This document shows positions 1-11,084 of a stretch of DNA of 64,000 nt, piece after piece. The translations under genes and the position numbers were made by a program. This DNA is from Dromiciops gliroides (lineage: Eukaryota; Chordata; Mammalia; Microbiotheria; Microbiotheriidae). Under the pieces are notes generated by a model. It saw only the letters and a program-made list of their open reading frames with translations, did no database searches and was not told where the DNA came from. Within the stretch, counting starts at the first letter, position 1. The number at the start of each line of letters is the position of its first letter. Location: contig NC_057862.1 of assembly GCF_019393635.1 (NCBI RefSeq), positions 412,466,169-412,530,168 on the forward strand, in the 5' to 3' direction.

Positions 1-298
1 TGAACCAAATCTGATGAGAGTAAGGTTGAAACAATGCTCACTCCTCTCTTCTTTCCCTCTATTTTAATAGGTTTTTTGTACCTCTTCATATGATGTAATT
101 AACTCCATTCCACCTCCCCTTTCCTCTTCTCCCCATAAACTCCTTTTTTCACCCCTTAATTTTCTTTTTATCATCACACCAAAGACAATTTATATTTATA
201 CACTCTGTGTATATTCCTTCTGTCTGCCTAGATAGATACAGTTCTCAAGAGTTATAAGTATTATCTTCTTATTACATAAGGATGTAAACAGTTTAACC

Positions 299-637
299 TT
301 ATTGAATAACTTTTTTCCCTTGTTTACCTTTTTTAACTTGTTTTAAGTCTTGTATGTTAAAATCGAATTTTCTGTTCAGTTCTGGTCTTTTCAACAGAAA
401 ACCTTGAAAGTCCCCTATTTCATTGAATATCCATCTTTTCCCCTGAAAGAGAATTATCAGTTTTTCTGGGTACTTGATTACTGGTTGTAATCCAAGCTCC
501 TTTGCCTTCTGGAATATCATATTCCAAGCCTTGTGATCCTTTAATGTTGAAGCTGCCAGGTCCTGTGCAATCCTGACTGTGGCTCCATGATATTTAAATT
601 GCTTCTTTCTGGCTGCTTGGAGCATTTTCTCCTTCAT
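299..637 (-). pseudogene. L1 ORF1p C-terminal domain fragment
   Basis: This 112-codon open stretch encodes the RNA-binding C-terminal half of L1 ORF1p. YHGATVRIAQDLAASTL and the following KAWNMIFQKAKELG are characteristic of the family. In an active element ORF1p coats L1 RNA as a trimeric chaperone. The N-terminal coiled coil is recognisable upstream in another frame (1379-1531) but is separated by a SINE and frame changes, so no full ORF1p can be made. It is an element remnant, not a host gene. Confidence 0.85.
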
Positions 638-784
638 CTGATAATTCCGGAATTTGGCTACAATATTCCTTGGAGTTTTCCTTTTGGGGAGTCTCTTTCT
701 GGAGGTGATCAGTGGATTCTTTCAATGATGATTTTATCCTCTGATTCTATAATATCAGGGCAGTTATCCTTGATAATTTCTTTC

Positions 785-918
785 TTTTTTTTTTTTTTTA
801 GTGAGGCAATTGGTGTTAAGTCACTTGCCCAAGGTCACACAGCTAGTAAGTGTTTAGTGTCTGAGGCCGGATTTGAACTCAGGTACTCCTGACTCCAGGG
901 CCAGTGCTCTATCCACTG
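785..918 (-). mobile_element. CORE-SINE (Mar1/WSINE1 type), 5'-truncated
   Basis: The poly-T at 782-799 is the tail in reverse. The body carries the reverse of the tRNA-like B box (GAGTTCAAATCC) and the CORE motif (GACCCTGGGCAAGTCACTTA). This family is tRNA-derived, transcribed by Pol III and mobilised by L1. The copy lacks the first bases of the consensus. Imperfect flanking repeats (TGATAATTTCTT and TGATATTTTCTT) suggest the target duplication. It sits inside L1 ORF1. Confidence 0.9.
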
Positions 919-1217
919 ATATTTTCTTGGAATATGGTTTCTAAACTCTTTTTCTGATCATGGCTTTCAGGCAGTCCAATAATTCTCAAATTATCTCTAC
1001 TGGATTTATTTTCCAGGTCAGTTCTTTCCAATGAGGTATTTCACATTTTCTTCTATTTTTTCATTCTTTTGATTCTGTTTGACTGATTCCTGGTGTCTCA
1101 TGTAGTCATTAGCTTCCATCTGTATAATTCGAATTTTTAAGGCATTTTTTTCTTCAGTAAGCTTTTGCACCTCCTTTTCCATTTGGCCAAATGAATTTTT
1201 TGAAGAATTGTTTTCTT

Positions 1218-1367
1218 AGGGGGCAGCTAGGTGGCACAGTGGATAGAGCACTGGCCCTGGAGTCAGGGGTACCTGAGTTCAAATCTGGCCTCAGGTACTT
1301 AACACTTACTAGCTATGTGACCCTGGGTAAGTCACTTAACCCCAAATGCCTCACTAAAAAAAAAAAA
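1218..1367 (+). mobile_element. CORE-SINE, full length
   Basis: A complete body runs from GGGGGCAGCTAGGTGGC to an A-tail. It is flanked by a perfect 15-bp target duplication, AAGAATTGTTTTCTT, at 1203-1217 and 1368-1382. It inserted into L1 ORF1, so it is younger than that L1. Confidence 0.95.
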
Positions 1368-2259
1368 AAGAATTGTTTTCTTCAGTCAATCTTTGTGCTT
1401 CCTTTTCCAAGTTGTTGATTCTTTTTTCATAATTTTCTTGTGTTGCTTTCATTTCTCTTCCCATTTTTTCTTCCACCTCTCTCAACTGATTTTTTAAATC
1501 CTTTTTGAGCTCTTCCAAGAAGGCTTTCATCTTCCCTCTTGAGGCTTCACATATAGGTAATTTGAGAGTATTGTCCTCATCTGAGTTTGTGTTTAGCTAG
1601 CTCTTCCCTGTCAACACAGAAGCTCTCAATGGTAAGAGCTCTTATTTGTTTCTTATTCATATTGCAGTTTATTTTTTTAAAGTTGAGCTCTGCTCCTGGG
1701 GCACAAAGGTCACTGTTTCGAGCTTCTTGTGCTGGGGAATAGGGGCTGTGTCACTGGCTTTCTACTCTGAGGCCTCTATGGATTGTGGATTTCTCACTGC
1801 CCTGGGCTTGCTCCCTGCACTTCCTTCAGGCACTGGGATGGCCTGGGCCAGTCTTGCCTGTCCTGTGACCCTCCAGCTGGCAGTCTGCCCTCTCAGCTGG
1901 TGCTGGTGGATCTCACAACTAGCCTACTGCACCACCAGCTTGCTAAGCTGGGATCAAGGGGCCTCACTTGCTCTGCTGTGACCAAGAGCTTCCTGCTGAC
2001 TTGCCCAGACCCGCTTCGTGCTGTGCTGCGCTTTCTGAGATGTGCTGTGCTGTGCTGTGCTCCCCTTTTGCCTGAGTGAGATTGACCTTTCCTGAAGTCT
2101 TCTAAGTTATTTCAAGTTGGAAGATTGTGTCTGTGTCTTTTGTAGGTTCCGTAGTTTCAGAATCCATTTAGAGGCTTGATTTAATGTTATTTTTGAGGGA
2201 AACTTGGGAGAGCTCAGGCAACTTCCTCGCTTCTCTCTGCCATCTTGGCTCTGCCCCCA

Positions 2260-2880
2260 GTTTCTTTGTATTCCTAAGTGTAAAGAAACATTTGTAAAGC
2301 TATTTGGTTTTTCCTTTATATATATATATATAAACATGAAAAGTCAAGAGAAAATGTTTTTTGTTGTGCCATTTTGCTTCCTAGGGGTGTGGAACTGTAG
2401 GTCAAATTGTTGTCTAATATTTTGAAACTTTTGTGTATTTGTTCTGTAAATAAAAGTCTACTAGTGTAACTTGCAGGGACTGCAAATTTTTTGACTGGAA
2501 GGGAGCTAGAATTGTCATGAATGTTGGAATATTTGCCCCATTCTTCCTCCTTTCCCATTTGAGTAACTAGGAAAAATAAAGTCCATACCAAAAGCTAAGC
2601 ATAGTAATGAATGAAGTTGATTTCTCTTATTGTCATAACTATAGGAACCACCAGTGACTGCCTCATTTCTGTTCATGAAAAGACTATGTTTGTCTCATCT
2701 TAACTATCATTTAATATCTCCCATTATTTTTCCAGTTTGGGGAGCTTTTTTCCCCAATAATATTTTTATTATTTTGGTTTCCTTGAAATCTGGTAAGGAA
2801 AACATGTAGGAAGGAGACATTTTGGTGTCAATAAACACAAAACCATAATTGATAACATAACATGTTGTTCGGCCATTGTG
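2260..2880. other. No gene; unique DNA
   Basis: No coding exon or clear repeat is visible apart from a short (TA)n run at about 2318-2331. A polyadenylation-like AATAAA occurs near 2449 but nothing links it to a gene. Confidence 0.5.
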
Positions 2881-2945
2881 ACCCAAGTTAGGGGTTTATT
2901 AGCAAAGATACTGGAATGGTTTGCCATGTTCTTCTCCAGAATGAT
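2880..2945 (-). mobile_element. Long-form CORE-SINE 3' fragment
   Basis: Only the extra 3' segment of the longer CORE-SINE form is present, in reverse (TACTGGAATGGTTTGCCATG). It is an old and very short remnant. Confidence 0.5.
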
Positions 2946-3004
2946 AAACATAGTACCTCCATTGACAGAAAAGAATCAATATTGACTCTGTAATAATAGT
3001 CATA

Positions 3005-3170
3005 GCTTACATGAATATAGTCCTTGGACCAATGAGTGAATTAATACAAGTATTACACCTATTTTATATATGAAGAGATTGAGGCTTGAAAGATGAAATG
3101 ACTCATTTTAAGGTCACATAGCTATGAAGAACCAGAGCCAGGATACTGAACCCAGCTTTCTGGCATTATT
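3005..3170 (-). mobile_element. MIR fragment
   Basis: The reverse MIR pattern is visible: a GAAGAGATTGAGGCTTGAA segment, then TTAAGGTCACATAGCTATGA, then an 'ACTGAACCCAGC' B-box end. It is heavily diverged. Confidence 0.6.
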
Positions 3171-3404
3171 TCCACAGTATGGTATAGTAGAAAGACAATA
3201 AAAGGGAATTTTGCAGTGGGGGAGGGAAAAGAAGGAAGGAAAAAATTGTTGCAGTTTCAGTGTTAGAGTAGAGTTAGGGAAAAAAAAAAAGATTTCCAAA
3301 TTGGGTAAAACCGTTGCTACCTGGAAATAGTAGTTTCACTTCATGTAGCCCTGCCTGATAATTTACCCAGAAATGGTCTTAAGTCCATCCTAGTAGCCTG
3401 GGAT

Positions 3405-3548
3405 TCACAAAATCACAGAATATCGCAGCTCGAAGGGGCCTTTGAAATGATCTAGTTCAGGACCCTCATTTTACAGATGAAGAAACTGAATCCCAACAAA
3501 GCAAACCACCCAAGGTCACCGGGACAGAGTTTCCAGGAGCCTTGTAAA
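3405..3548 (-). mobile_element. MIR-like SINE with long head
   Basis: It opens with a diverged 'AATCATAGAATCTCAGAGCTGGAAGG'-type head (here ending AGCTCGAAGGGGCC), followed by CCTCATTTTACAGATGAAGA and a CORE-like AAGGTCACCGG. The same composite recurs at 17150, 41437, 42720, 45545, 51830 and 53220. Confidence 0.5.
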
Positions 3549-4669
3549 ACTAATTTTTATACTTTTGTGAGGGGAAGAGCAGAGGAAAAATAGCCATAGG
3601 CTACCTTTTCTTATTCCTAATCACTAGTCTTGCCATTTATTACCCCCAAATTAGTAACTGTTGGGGACTTCTGAGCTGGTTCTCAATTGGCATTCTCAGA
3701 ATTAATTTGACACCTTTTTTGGACCTATCTGGGAGGATTTTCTTTGGCCCCTCAGTCCCTAAGAACTTTTCCTACATAAAGGTTTTCTCACATTAAGGGG
3801 TAAAAGAAAACTGGGAGACTTCACTTTTTCCATAGCTTGTGGCTGAGGCTGACTCATCCCCTGTCTCTTCTGGAGTCATGGGGTTTTGCTCCTTAATTTG
3901 GAACTAACACCAGCCTCTATACTAAGGTCTGCTCCCAACCTATAGACAATCCTTTTCTAGCAAGAAGCTTCCTGAGTGTTTATTGCAAGCCTCCAAGTAA
4001 AACTTTGTTAAGCCCTACCTAGCACCCTTTTAAAAAATCCTGTCCATATACCTTAGGAGGTTCCATCATTTTGTGAAAATCCCAAACTGCAGACGTTGCT
4101 TGGGCAGATATTATACTTCTTGGTGAATCTCCAGATATGAAATGTCTAGATATAGTTTTCTAGATCGCTTTGACTCTCTGGTCCCATCTCCTAAAATAGA
4201 GAAAGAGCAACATAAAATCACCAGCACACAGTACCCACTGTGAAAGCAGGCAGGCAATTCACATGGCACTCTATTATCTCATGTTAAGCATAATCCAAGG
4301 CCACCAGTCCTGCTTCTAAGCCAGCCCTTGCAGCAATGTGGCTCCTGTGAAGAAGTAACCAGTTATCCCCACCAACTGCTAATCCACTACTAGCCTAACT
4401 GAAGCAACAAGGCACCCTGAGGGGGTGATGGGAGACAGCATGTGCCAGGTAGTTCAAACCACCACTATCTTGACCACTATCTCCTCTCAGACCTCAATAG
4501 AGACAACAGAGTAGGGATGCAACCTGGCAACTCCTCCTGCAGGTGCTGCAGTCACAGTTAGTGAAGACCAAGGGGAGAGGGAAAGTTCTTGGCACCACGA
4601 TACTTGGCACTGTCAAATGATTCTACATCAGAAAATGAAATAATTTTATCCGTGGAAATGACATTAAAG
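3549..4669. other. No gene; mostly unassigned DNA, possibly an old LTR
   Basis: No open frame or domain is recognisable. A block starting TGTTGGGGACTTCTGAGC near 3660 has LTR-like composition, but I could not find its other end, so it is not called. Confidence 0.35.
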
Positions 4670-5245
4670 AAGAAGCATTACCATCTGCTTTGCCTATGCA
4701 CCCTAAGGACCATGGGACTTTTACATCTGTCTTACAGCTGAAACCTTCCATGTGTGTTGTTTCGCCTGTTAGAATGTGAGCTCCTTGAGAGCAGGGACTG
4801 TCTTAGGGCTTCCCACAGTGCTTTGTACATTGTAAGCACTTAACAAATGCTTCATTCATTTATTCATTCATTCAAGTCTCAGCTCAAATGCTAACTCTCC
4901 TGTGGAGCCATCTCTGATTACCCCTAGCAGAATGAATTCTCTGCCTCCTCCAAACTCCTATAGCATTTACTGGCATTACTGACATTTTGCATGGGAGCTG
5001 CCTAGTAATTTAGATAACTAAAATATATGTCTTGATCCCCCAAACAGAACATGGGCTCCCTCCTAAGGCATGACACTTCAGTCATCTCACAGGGAAGGTT
5101 CTGCACACATTATGTCAGAAACAAAGAATTGTTGTTCATGATGATGGTGGCCATCCTTCTCTGTACGTCTCTGTGCCAAGTACACTTCCCTCTATTTTTC
5201 ATTCATTCAACAAATTTATTACAATTTTTTTATATTTGACATATT
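4670..5245 (+). mobile_element. L2 LINE 3' ends (two adjacent pieces)
   Basis: The first piece ends in the L2 3' signature: GTGAGCTCCTTGAGAGCAGG, then 'CTTAACAAATGCTTC' and a (TTCA)n run at 4850-4875. The second, from 4876, restarts upstream in the consensus with TCAGCTCAAATGCTAACTC and CCATCTCTGATTACCCC, so it is a separate insertion or a rearranged piece. Confidence 0.7.
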
Positions 5246-5279
5246 TATTATGTCTACTCTATATAATTATGTCCCATGG

Positions 5280-5465
5280 ATAGGCACTGTGGCAATAGTG
5301 CTGGTTTTAGAGTCAAGGTTAGCTGGGTTCCGCAGATACTAGCTATGTGTCCCTGAGTAACTTGACCCCTTTGTGGCTCAATTTCTTTATCTGTAAAATT
5401 AGGGAGTTGCCTTCAGTGGTATCCAAGGTCCCTCCTAGTTCTAAATCTGATCCTATGATACAAAG
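5280..5465 (+). mobile_element. MIR3/THER2-like SINE
   Basis: A CORE-like centre is followed by the MIR3-type end: ATCCAAGGTCCCTCCTAGTT, then 'TAAATCTGATCCTATGAT'. It is a diverged copy. Confidence 0.6.
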
Positions 5466-5534
5466 ATACACAGACCTTTCTCTCAAGGATTTTTATCATC
5501 TAATGTGGTAGGAAGAGCATTTGTTAAGTTGTTT

Positions 5535-5776
5535 TTCAGATGTATCCAACTTTTTGTAACCCCATTTGGAATTTTCATGGCAAAGAAACTGGAGCAGCTT
5601 GATATTTCTTTCTCCAGTTCATTTTACTGATGAGGAAAATGAGGCAAACAGGGTTAAGTGACTTGCCAAGGGTCACACAGCTGGTAAGTGTCTGAGGCCA
5701 GATTTGAATTCAGGAAGATGAATCTTCCTGACACCAGGCCCAGCACCCTATCCATCCTGCCACCTAGCTGCCCTAG
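5535..5776 (-). mobile_element. Long-form CORE-SINE
   Basis: In reverse this shows the extra 3' segment (TTTTCATGGCAAAGAAACTG, CTCCAGTTCATTTTACTGAT), then the CORE (GTTAAGTGACTTGCCAAGG) and the tRNA-related head ending GCCACCTAGCTGCCC. It has a longer 3' half than the short-tailed SINEs and is more diverged, so probably older. Confidence 0.8.
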
Positions 5777-6059
5777 GAAAGTGAAAGGAAGTTCTAAATA
5801 TTCTAGATCCTATAAATGAGAAATTTTGAAGGGAAGAAGACATGAAATTCCTTTTTCTTTTTTCCCCTTTTACTCTTGACTCCTTTTCCCCCTTTGCCCT
5901 GTCTATGACAAAAGCCAACGGGGAACTAAGGCATCACAGGAAAGTGGAAATCTAGAGGGCCTAACCTCTAATTAGGCCTATCCTAGGATCTTGGACGAGT
6001 CACTTAATCTCCTGGGCCTTAGGTTCCACATCTATAAAAAGGTGTAGGGGGATTGGCAA

Positions 6060-6235
6060 GAGGTAATGGGGCACAACAGAAGACCAGAATTCAAACCCCG
6101 CCTCATTTACAGTATGTACTTACAAGTAACTGAGCTTCTCTAGACCTCAGTTTCCTGGTCTGCAATGGGAGGGATAGAACTAGATGACCTCCAAGGACCC
6201 TTCTGACTTTCAACGTCTGATCCTGTGACGAAGTG
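6060..6235 (+). mobile_element. MIR3/THER2-like SINE
   Basis: ACCTCAGTTTCCTGGTCTGC, then 'ACTAGATGACCTCCAAGGA' and 'TCTGATCCTGTGA', match the MIR3-type CORE-SINE 3' half. Confidence 0.65.
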
Positions 6236-6479
6236 TTTCCCTAAATCCTATTGATCCTATGTCCTGTCCCCTCTGGAGCCTAAAAGGATTGCCTAAATTT
6301 CCCACTACTCAGTGCCTGGCATTTTATCCTCAAGGGAGGGAATTCCCCTTATTTAGGGTGAAAGAGCAGGTTTCCACATGGGTACCTCAGGAATCACTCC
6401 TGGAGGGGGAAATGAGGGAATGAGCTCAGAAAATCTTGGGGACACGTTACTATGCCTGTAAGTTTCTCTTCTGAGCAGA

Positions 6480-7350
6480 ATTACTGGAGGCACGGGGGCG
6501 GGGCGGGGGGGGGGAAGAGAAAGAGAGACAGAGAGAAAGACACATAGTGAGAAACAGACAGCGAGAGAAACAGAGACACACACAGAGAGAAGGAATACTG
6601 TGTGGAGGGGAGGCAAGGGCTGAGAAGTTCTTTTTCGAAGCCTAAAAGTGACTATCCCTAGTTTTGCCAAAGAATCTACCTGCATCACCCAACTATCGAA
6701 ATGCACGTAGATCACATTGGCTCCGCCTCCTTTCTCTGGGCTCCCAGTCCCGCCCTCTGGGGGGGCGGGGGAGGATGAAGGGAGGCTAAGAGGGGACGTT
6801 TATAGGAGATACGTATACCGGTAAAAACTACACGGCCTGCAAAAACTCCAGGGTGTGCTCTGCATGGGCGCCTGCCCTTGGGGTTTTGAAGGCGAGAGAA
6901 AGGAAATTAGGGGTGTCTTCTTTGAAGAACTCTGAGACAACGGGAGAGAGCCCAGTCAGTTTCCCAAAAATGCAGCCCCGAACCTCCAAACAGCCCAATT
7001 TTGCCCCGCACTATCACGGACCCAAGGTCCTCTTAGCCCTGCCCCACTCAGGCCCCTAGCAGGCCCGCGAGCACCGATTGGCCGATACTCCCTGAAAGAG
7101 GCGTGGCGAGTGAGGGTGGGGCTCAAATTAACCACGGGTAGAGACTCTGATTGGCTAGGAAGCGGAGGCGAAGCCTGGGTGGGTGGAATGTTGGGGAGTC
7201 TGAACGTTCCACCCTGGGACTGTCCGGCCCAGAGTTGGGTCTGCTCCTGACGCCGTGCTTCCTTGTCTCCGGCCCGGCCCAGCCCGGCCCAGCCTAGCCT
7301 GGGGCCAACACTGGTCAATTGCAATCCATCCAGGATCCTGAAGGGATAAG
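6480..7350 (+). promoter_or_regulatory. CpG-rich promoter-like region, probably PLEKHF1
   Basis: This is the only extended CpG-richer, repeat-poor block upstream of PLEKHF1. GC boxes lie at 6493-6510 and 6749-6770 (GGGGGCGGGG). CCAAT boxes in reverse (ATTGG) lie at 6716-6720, 7077-7081 and 7150-7154, spaced as in housekeeping-type TATA-less promoters. A TTTATAG at about 6800 could be a weak TATA. PLEKHF1 is the only downstream plus-strand gene in the window. The link is inference: no transcript evidence is available and the block could serve an unseen gene or work in both directions. Confidence 0.5.
7200..7350 (+). other. PLEKHF1: Candidate non-coding exon 1 of PLEKHF1
   Basis: The CpG-rich block ends in a consensus splice donor, GATAAG|GTAAAAAG, at 7350/7351. 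In mammals PLEKHF1 has an untranslated first exon and all coding sequence in exon 2, which fits the coding exon beginning at 33919. The 5' edge here is arbitrary because no start site can be read from the sequence. If right, the intron is about 26.6 kb. Confidence 0.35.
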
Positions 7351-7714
7351 GTAAAAAGCCCCTGTCTCTGCCACAATTCTCCCCTAGGGAGTTACCTCAA
7401 GTTAATCTTCTTGTCCCCATTCCTATCCCAGAGATGCTCTGCCATTGTGTTGGGTGCTGCTGAACCCAGATCTGGTTCTGTATCAATGCTGGGGAAACAC
7501 TCCTCGTGTGCCCTCTGAACTTTGTCCTCTGATTCCCCGAACCCCAGTCCCCACCCTCTGCTCCCTCTTCCCAGTCCTCTTGACCTCTCTTCTGTCCCTT
7601 GCTCCCCACCTTGTGTCTCCCCCATAACAGCTTTGCTCGCTAGCCTCTCCCCAGGCCGAGCTACCCATTCTTTTAATTTTCTTGTCCCCTAACTTCTCCA
7701 TTTCAATTGATGGC

Positions 7715-8430
7715 CCCACCATCCTTCCATCTTCATGAGGTTAGAGTCATCTTCGATGCTTCCCTTTCCTTTACCCCCTATATACAATCACTTGCCAAGT
7801 CTATTGATTCTACTCCCATAATAGCTCTCCCATTAGCTCTTCCTCTCCAGTGTCACTGTAGCTATCCTATTTCTGACCCTACCTAATCTCTTCTTTTCTT
7901 GACTTCCCTAACAGTCTCCACCTTCATCTTCCCCTCTCCAGTCTGTTCTGCTCCAATTCATCCTTCACACACTGTAGGTTAATCTTAATGCACTACTATC
8001 ATGATGAAGTCACTTCCCTTCTCTGAAACCCTCTGTGGCTCCCTATTGTCTATGGAATAGAGATAATATATAAATATAAACACTTGACATTTAAGGCCCC
8101 ACACAAGCAGACTCCAACCTACCTGCCCAGTCTTTTCTCCTACTAGTAACCCTTCACATATTCCATGTTCCAGCCAATCTGGACTTCTCTATGTTCCTGT
8201 TCTTGCCCTGATTCATGTCAGGGGCCTCTGCTCATACCATCCTAATTTCTGTAACAGATTTTCTTGATCTTTGTTGGATGTTCAACACAATTAACCTAAA
8301 CCTCTCCTTTACGATTCTTTCTCTTCTTGTATCATAATTCTTTGTGTCTCACACACAAACATTAGATTGTAAGCTCCTTGAGAGCAGTCTGGGTTGTAAT
8401 TATTGTACTCTAGTATCTAGCACTGGGAAA
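7715..8430 (+). mobile_element. L2 LINE, ORF2 end and 3' UTR
   Basis: Colinear L2 blocks appear in order: TTAGAGTCATCTTCGATGCT, the 'CAATCACTTGCCAAGTCTATT' segment, ACCCTCTGTGGCTCCCTATT, and the 3' end TTGTAAGCTCCTTGAGAGCA. The protein frame is lost. Confidence 0.75.
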
Positions 8431-9180
8431 TATGATATAGTGGGGAAAACACAGTATTTGGAATAAGAGAGCCTGGGTCTATAACTTATTAACGTAATTT
8501 AATAGACTTAAGTTACATGAGAAGTGGGAAAAGCTGATAGAGTCCCCAGTCCTGCAACCCTAAGGCAAGGGTTTAGGGAGGCTAGGTCATGTGGGAACAA
8601 GGCTACCTTCACAGTTTGGAGACAGAAAAGAGGAATCCGGTTTCAGATAAAGAAACTCACCCCTATGGCACTAGTACATGGCCCTTTGCGGGGAAAATTG
8701 TAGGCTTTGAGGCAAAAATATCTGAAAACGGCAACCTTATCTTGGCCCTGGATGAGTAATCCATTCCATGGGGATGTAGTTTTGGTCAGTGAGGAGTGTA
8801 CAGGGTGCTTTTGCATTCCATATGTTCTGGTCATAGGATGGTTAAATGCAAATTCTATCTAGACTTCAAAGCCATGGAAGTCTAGGGTCAAAGGAAAACC
8901 ACTGGGGCCTTTTATTTATCCTCCTCACCTTCCAGGTAGTAGCTAAAAAGTGACTCCCACTCAACATCCATGATTTATAACATAGTCCTTGGCCACTACA
9001 GTCTCAAAGCACATTGTAGAATGAATTGTCCTTCCTTCCCCCATGAGTCAGTGATGCCACAACCTGTCTGGTGAATCAAATGATTTGCAGACAGCATAAG
9101 ACTCCTGTCTGCCCCCCATGCTTAGTCTTCCGTCAAAAACCAAACCTGTAGATTGTAGAGCCTAAGGAGGATTATATTGT
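8431..9180. other. No gene; MIR remnant then unique DNA
   Basis: A MIR3-like head is visible at about 8425-8500 (GATATAGTGGGGAAAACACA). From 8510 to 9180 I see no repeat, exon or RNA gene. Confidence 0.45.
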
Positions 9181-9330
9181 CACACAGCATTTTTAGGGCA
9201 GGCCCACTTTGCAGAATATAACCTCCTTGAAGTAGGGACCATTTCATTGTTATCCTTTTATTTCCAGTTCCTAGCGCGGTGCCTGGTGTATAATAGAGGC
9301 CTAATAAATGCGTGTTGACTGATGGATAAA
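9180..9330 (+). mobile_element. L2 LINE 3' end
   Basis: Terminal L2 motifs: CCTCCTTGAAGTAGGGACCA, 'CCAGTTCCTAGCGCGGTGCC' and 'CTAATAAATGCGTGTTGACT'. Confidence 0.75.
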
Positions 9331-9479
9331 CGTGATCAATAACCAGAGTTTGGACAATACAGCAGAGGTTAGGGGTTTTCCCAGAGAAATCAAACCCAGG
9401 GCCTTTATGGGATAATCTGCACCTGTTAGCATTGAGCACAAGGTCATGGGAGACACGATAGCTATGTTCCTACCTATTG

Positions 9480-9785
9480 AAGGGCTGTCATTTGAGGACA
9501 GAACTAAGAGCAATAGATGGAAGTTACAAAGGGGCAAACTGAGGCTTGATAGGGCAAGGAGGAGGGAAAAACTCCCAACAATTTAAACCATGCAGGAATA
9601 CAGTAAGCTGCCTTCAGAAGTAATGGCTTACCCCTCACTAGAGGTCATCAAGCAGAAGATGAATGGCCAATTGTCCTTTTGCTTGTAGAATGGATTCTTG
9701 TTTAGGGGTGAGTTGAACTGGACTATCGAAGAGGTCCTTTTGAATTCTGAAGTTCTAATACTTTGTGGTCCTGTGACCACCTCCA
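9480..9785 (+). mobile_element. CR1/L3 LINE 3' end
   Basis: The sequence follows the L3 3' region: GAGCAATAGATGGAAGTTAC, 'CTTGATAGGGCAAGGAGG', 'TCACTAGAGGTCATCAAGCA' and the terminal 'GAACTGGACTATCGAAGAGG'. It is old and diverged. Confidence 0.65.
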
Positions 9786-9798
9786 TGTGGAGTTCTTT

Positions 9799-9966
9799 TT
9801 TTGTTGTTGTTTTGTTTTGTTTGTTTGTTTTGTGGGGTAATGAGGGTTAAGTGACTTGCCCAGGGTCACACAGCTAGTAAGTGTCAAGTATCTGAAGCCA
9901 GCTTTGAACTCAGGTCCTCCTGACTCCAGGGCCAGTACTTTATCCACTGCGCCACCCAGCTGCCCC
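9799..9966 (-). mobile_element. CORE-SINE, full length, T/G-rich tail
   Basis: The complete body is in reverse, ending CACCCAGCTGCCCC. The tail (9800-9835) has become a (TTTG)n-like run. Flanking AGAGTTCTT/GGAGTTCTT is the likely target duplication. Confidence 0.9.
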
Positions 9967-10089
9967 AGAAAAGAGTTCTTAATAGATAAGGCCCTACCTC
10001 TCTTCCCTGGCCTCCAGGGAGAGATGGAGGGGAAAGATGGGATCACCTCAACAAGAGAGAGTAGAAAGCCCCTGAGGTTGAATATCCGA

Positions 10090-10425
10090 GGACTTGAAGT
10101 CTAGTTTCTGCCCAATTCACTACAATTCACTGACACTGGGCAAGTTGATTCACTTTTCAAATTCACCTCAATTTCCTTACCTGTAAAATGAGATCGTTGA
10201 GCTACCTGATCTTAACAGTCCCTTGGACAAATGGAGGATGTGAGACAGAGAGGTGAGGACTTCTCTGTTCATCAAGATGTGTACATCCTCCAGGCCACCT
10301 ACTCATTTCTCAGGCTGGGTCTATAGGGCATTGATGGTGATAGTTTACATTTGGGTCAATTCAGAACTTGAACTCAGCTCCTCTGACTCCAAACCCAGAA
10401 CTCTTTCCACTGCACCATGTTGCTT
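10090..10425. mobile_element. Two MIR-type SINE fragments
   Basis: 10090-10240 is plus-strand MIR3-like (ACTGGGCAAGTTGATTCAC, CCTTACCTGTAAAATGAGAT). 10330-10425 is a minus-strand MIR end (AGAACTTGAACTCAGCTCCT, CTTTCCACTGCACCATG). Confidence 0.55.
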
Positions 10426-10429
10426 CCCC

Positions 10430-11080
10430 TAGGTCCAGATCATTGGTAATTCAAGTTGCGGTATCCTGAATTAACTCAGTTGCCACTTTTCTTGTTTAGA
10501 TATAAACAAACAGTGCATTCCCCCCACCCCAGGTGTCTTCCTCAAAAGAACCAAGTCCCAGCTGCTTCTTTCCCAGTGACTACTGCTCATTAGCCACACC
10601 CAAAACCTAGCCCCAAGCTGAGTGTTGGTATTTGTGAGCAGGGTTGGCTCTAGCTTTTCCCACTGGCTGGCTATCTAAGGGCCTGTGATTTCCATCTGGG
10701 CTCAAACAGCCAGGGAAGTTAGTTGTATCCTGCTGGCCCTTGGAATTGCATTGTATTGTACACGTCAGCCCTGAGGGACTGCCAAGACCTTGTGATTTGG
10801 GTCCTGTCTGCTGAGTAAATATGACCTGCCCTGCCAATTGCCCTCCATGAGCTGGTCCTGGCATTGGATAGAGAGACTACTGAGGGAAGGAAGCTGGGAC
10901 AGTGCCATCCTTGGGGCACAGCAAGCACAGCCTTGTTGATAGGCCAAGGGGAAAGAGGAACTGTATCCTAGTACTCAATGATTTGTTCTTTCAGAACCAC
11001 CAGGTCCAAGTGGAGAGTAGTTTTAAATGTTCCTTGGCTCTAGGATAGAACTTAAGGATTGAACTCTGAACCAAGGGCAG
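10430..11080. other. No gene; unique DNA
   Basis: No exon structure or recognisable repeat. Several open frames overlap on the minus strand (10607-10947) but they have no domain and no supporting start context. Confidence 0.45.
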
Positions 11081-11084
11081 GGGT

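Larger units (their letters stand above)
1..2259 (-). mobile_element. L1 LINE, 5' part, cut by the window start
   Basis: Read on the minus strand, this begins near 2259 with a GC-rich 5' UTR start containing CAGAGCCAAGATGG, a YY1-like motif typical of L1 5' ends. It runs through a 5' UTR (about 1560-2250), a coiled-coil segment of ORF1 starting MKAFLEELKKDLKNQ (1379-1531) and the ORF1 C-terminal domain (299-637), then into the inter-ORF region. ORF2 lies off the window. The 5' end appears to be present, so this copy was probably not 5'-truncated. ORF1 is no longer open throughout, and two SINEs have landed in it. Confidence 0.85.

Noticed and set aside
1646-2079. Overlapping Cys/Leu-rich frames
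   Set aside because: They lie antisense to the GC-rich L1 5' UTR and have no recognisable domain.
3660-4060. An LTR starting TGTTGGGGACTTCTGAGC
   Set aside because: LTR-like composition but no definable end, poly(A) signal or target duplication, so left uncalled.
6956-7722. Overlapping minus-strand frames in the CpG-rich region
   Set aside because: GC-rich DNA depletes stops; no domain, no consistent splice pattern, and 7392-7722 is outside the promoter block.
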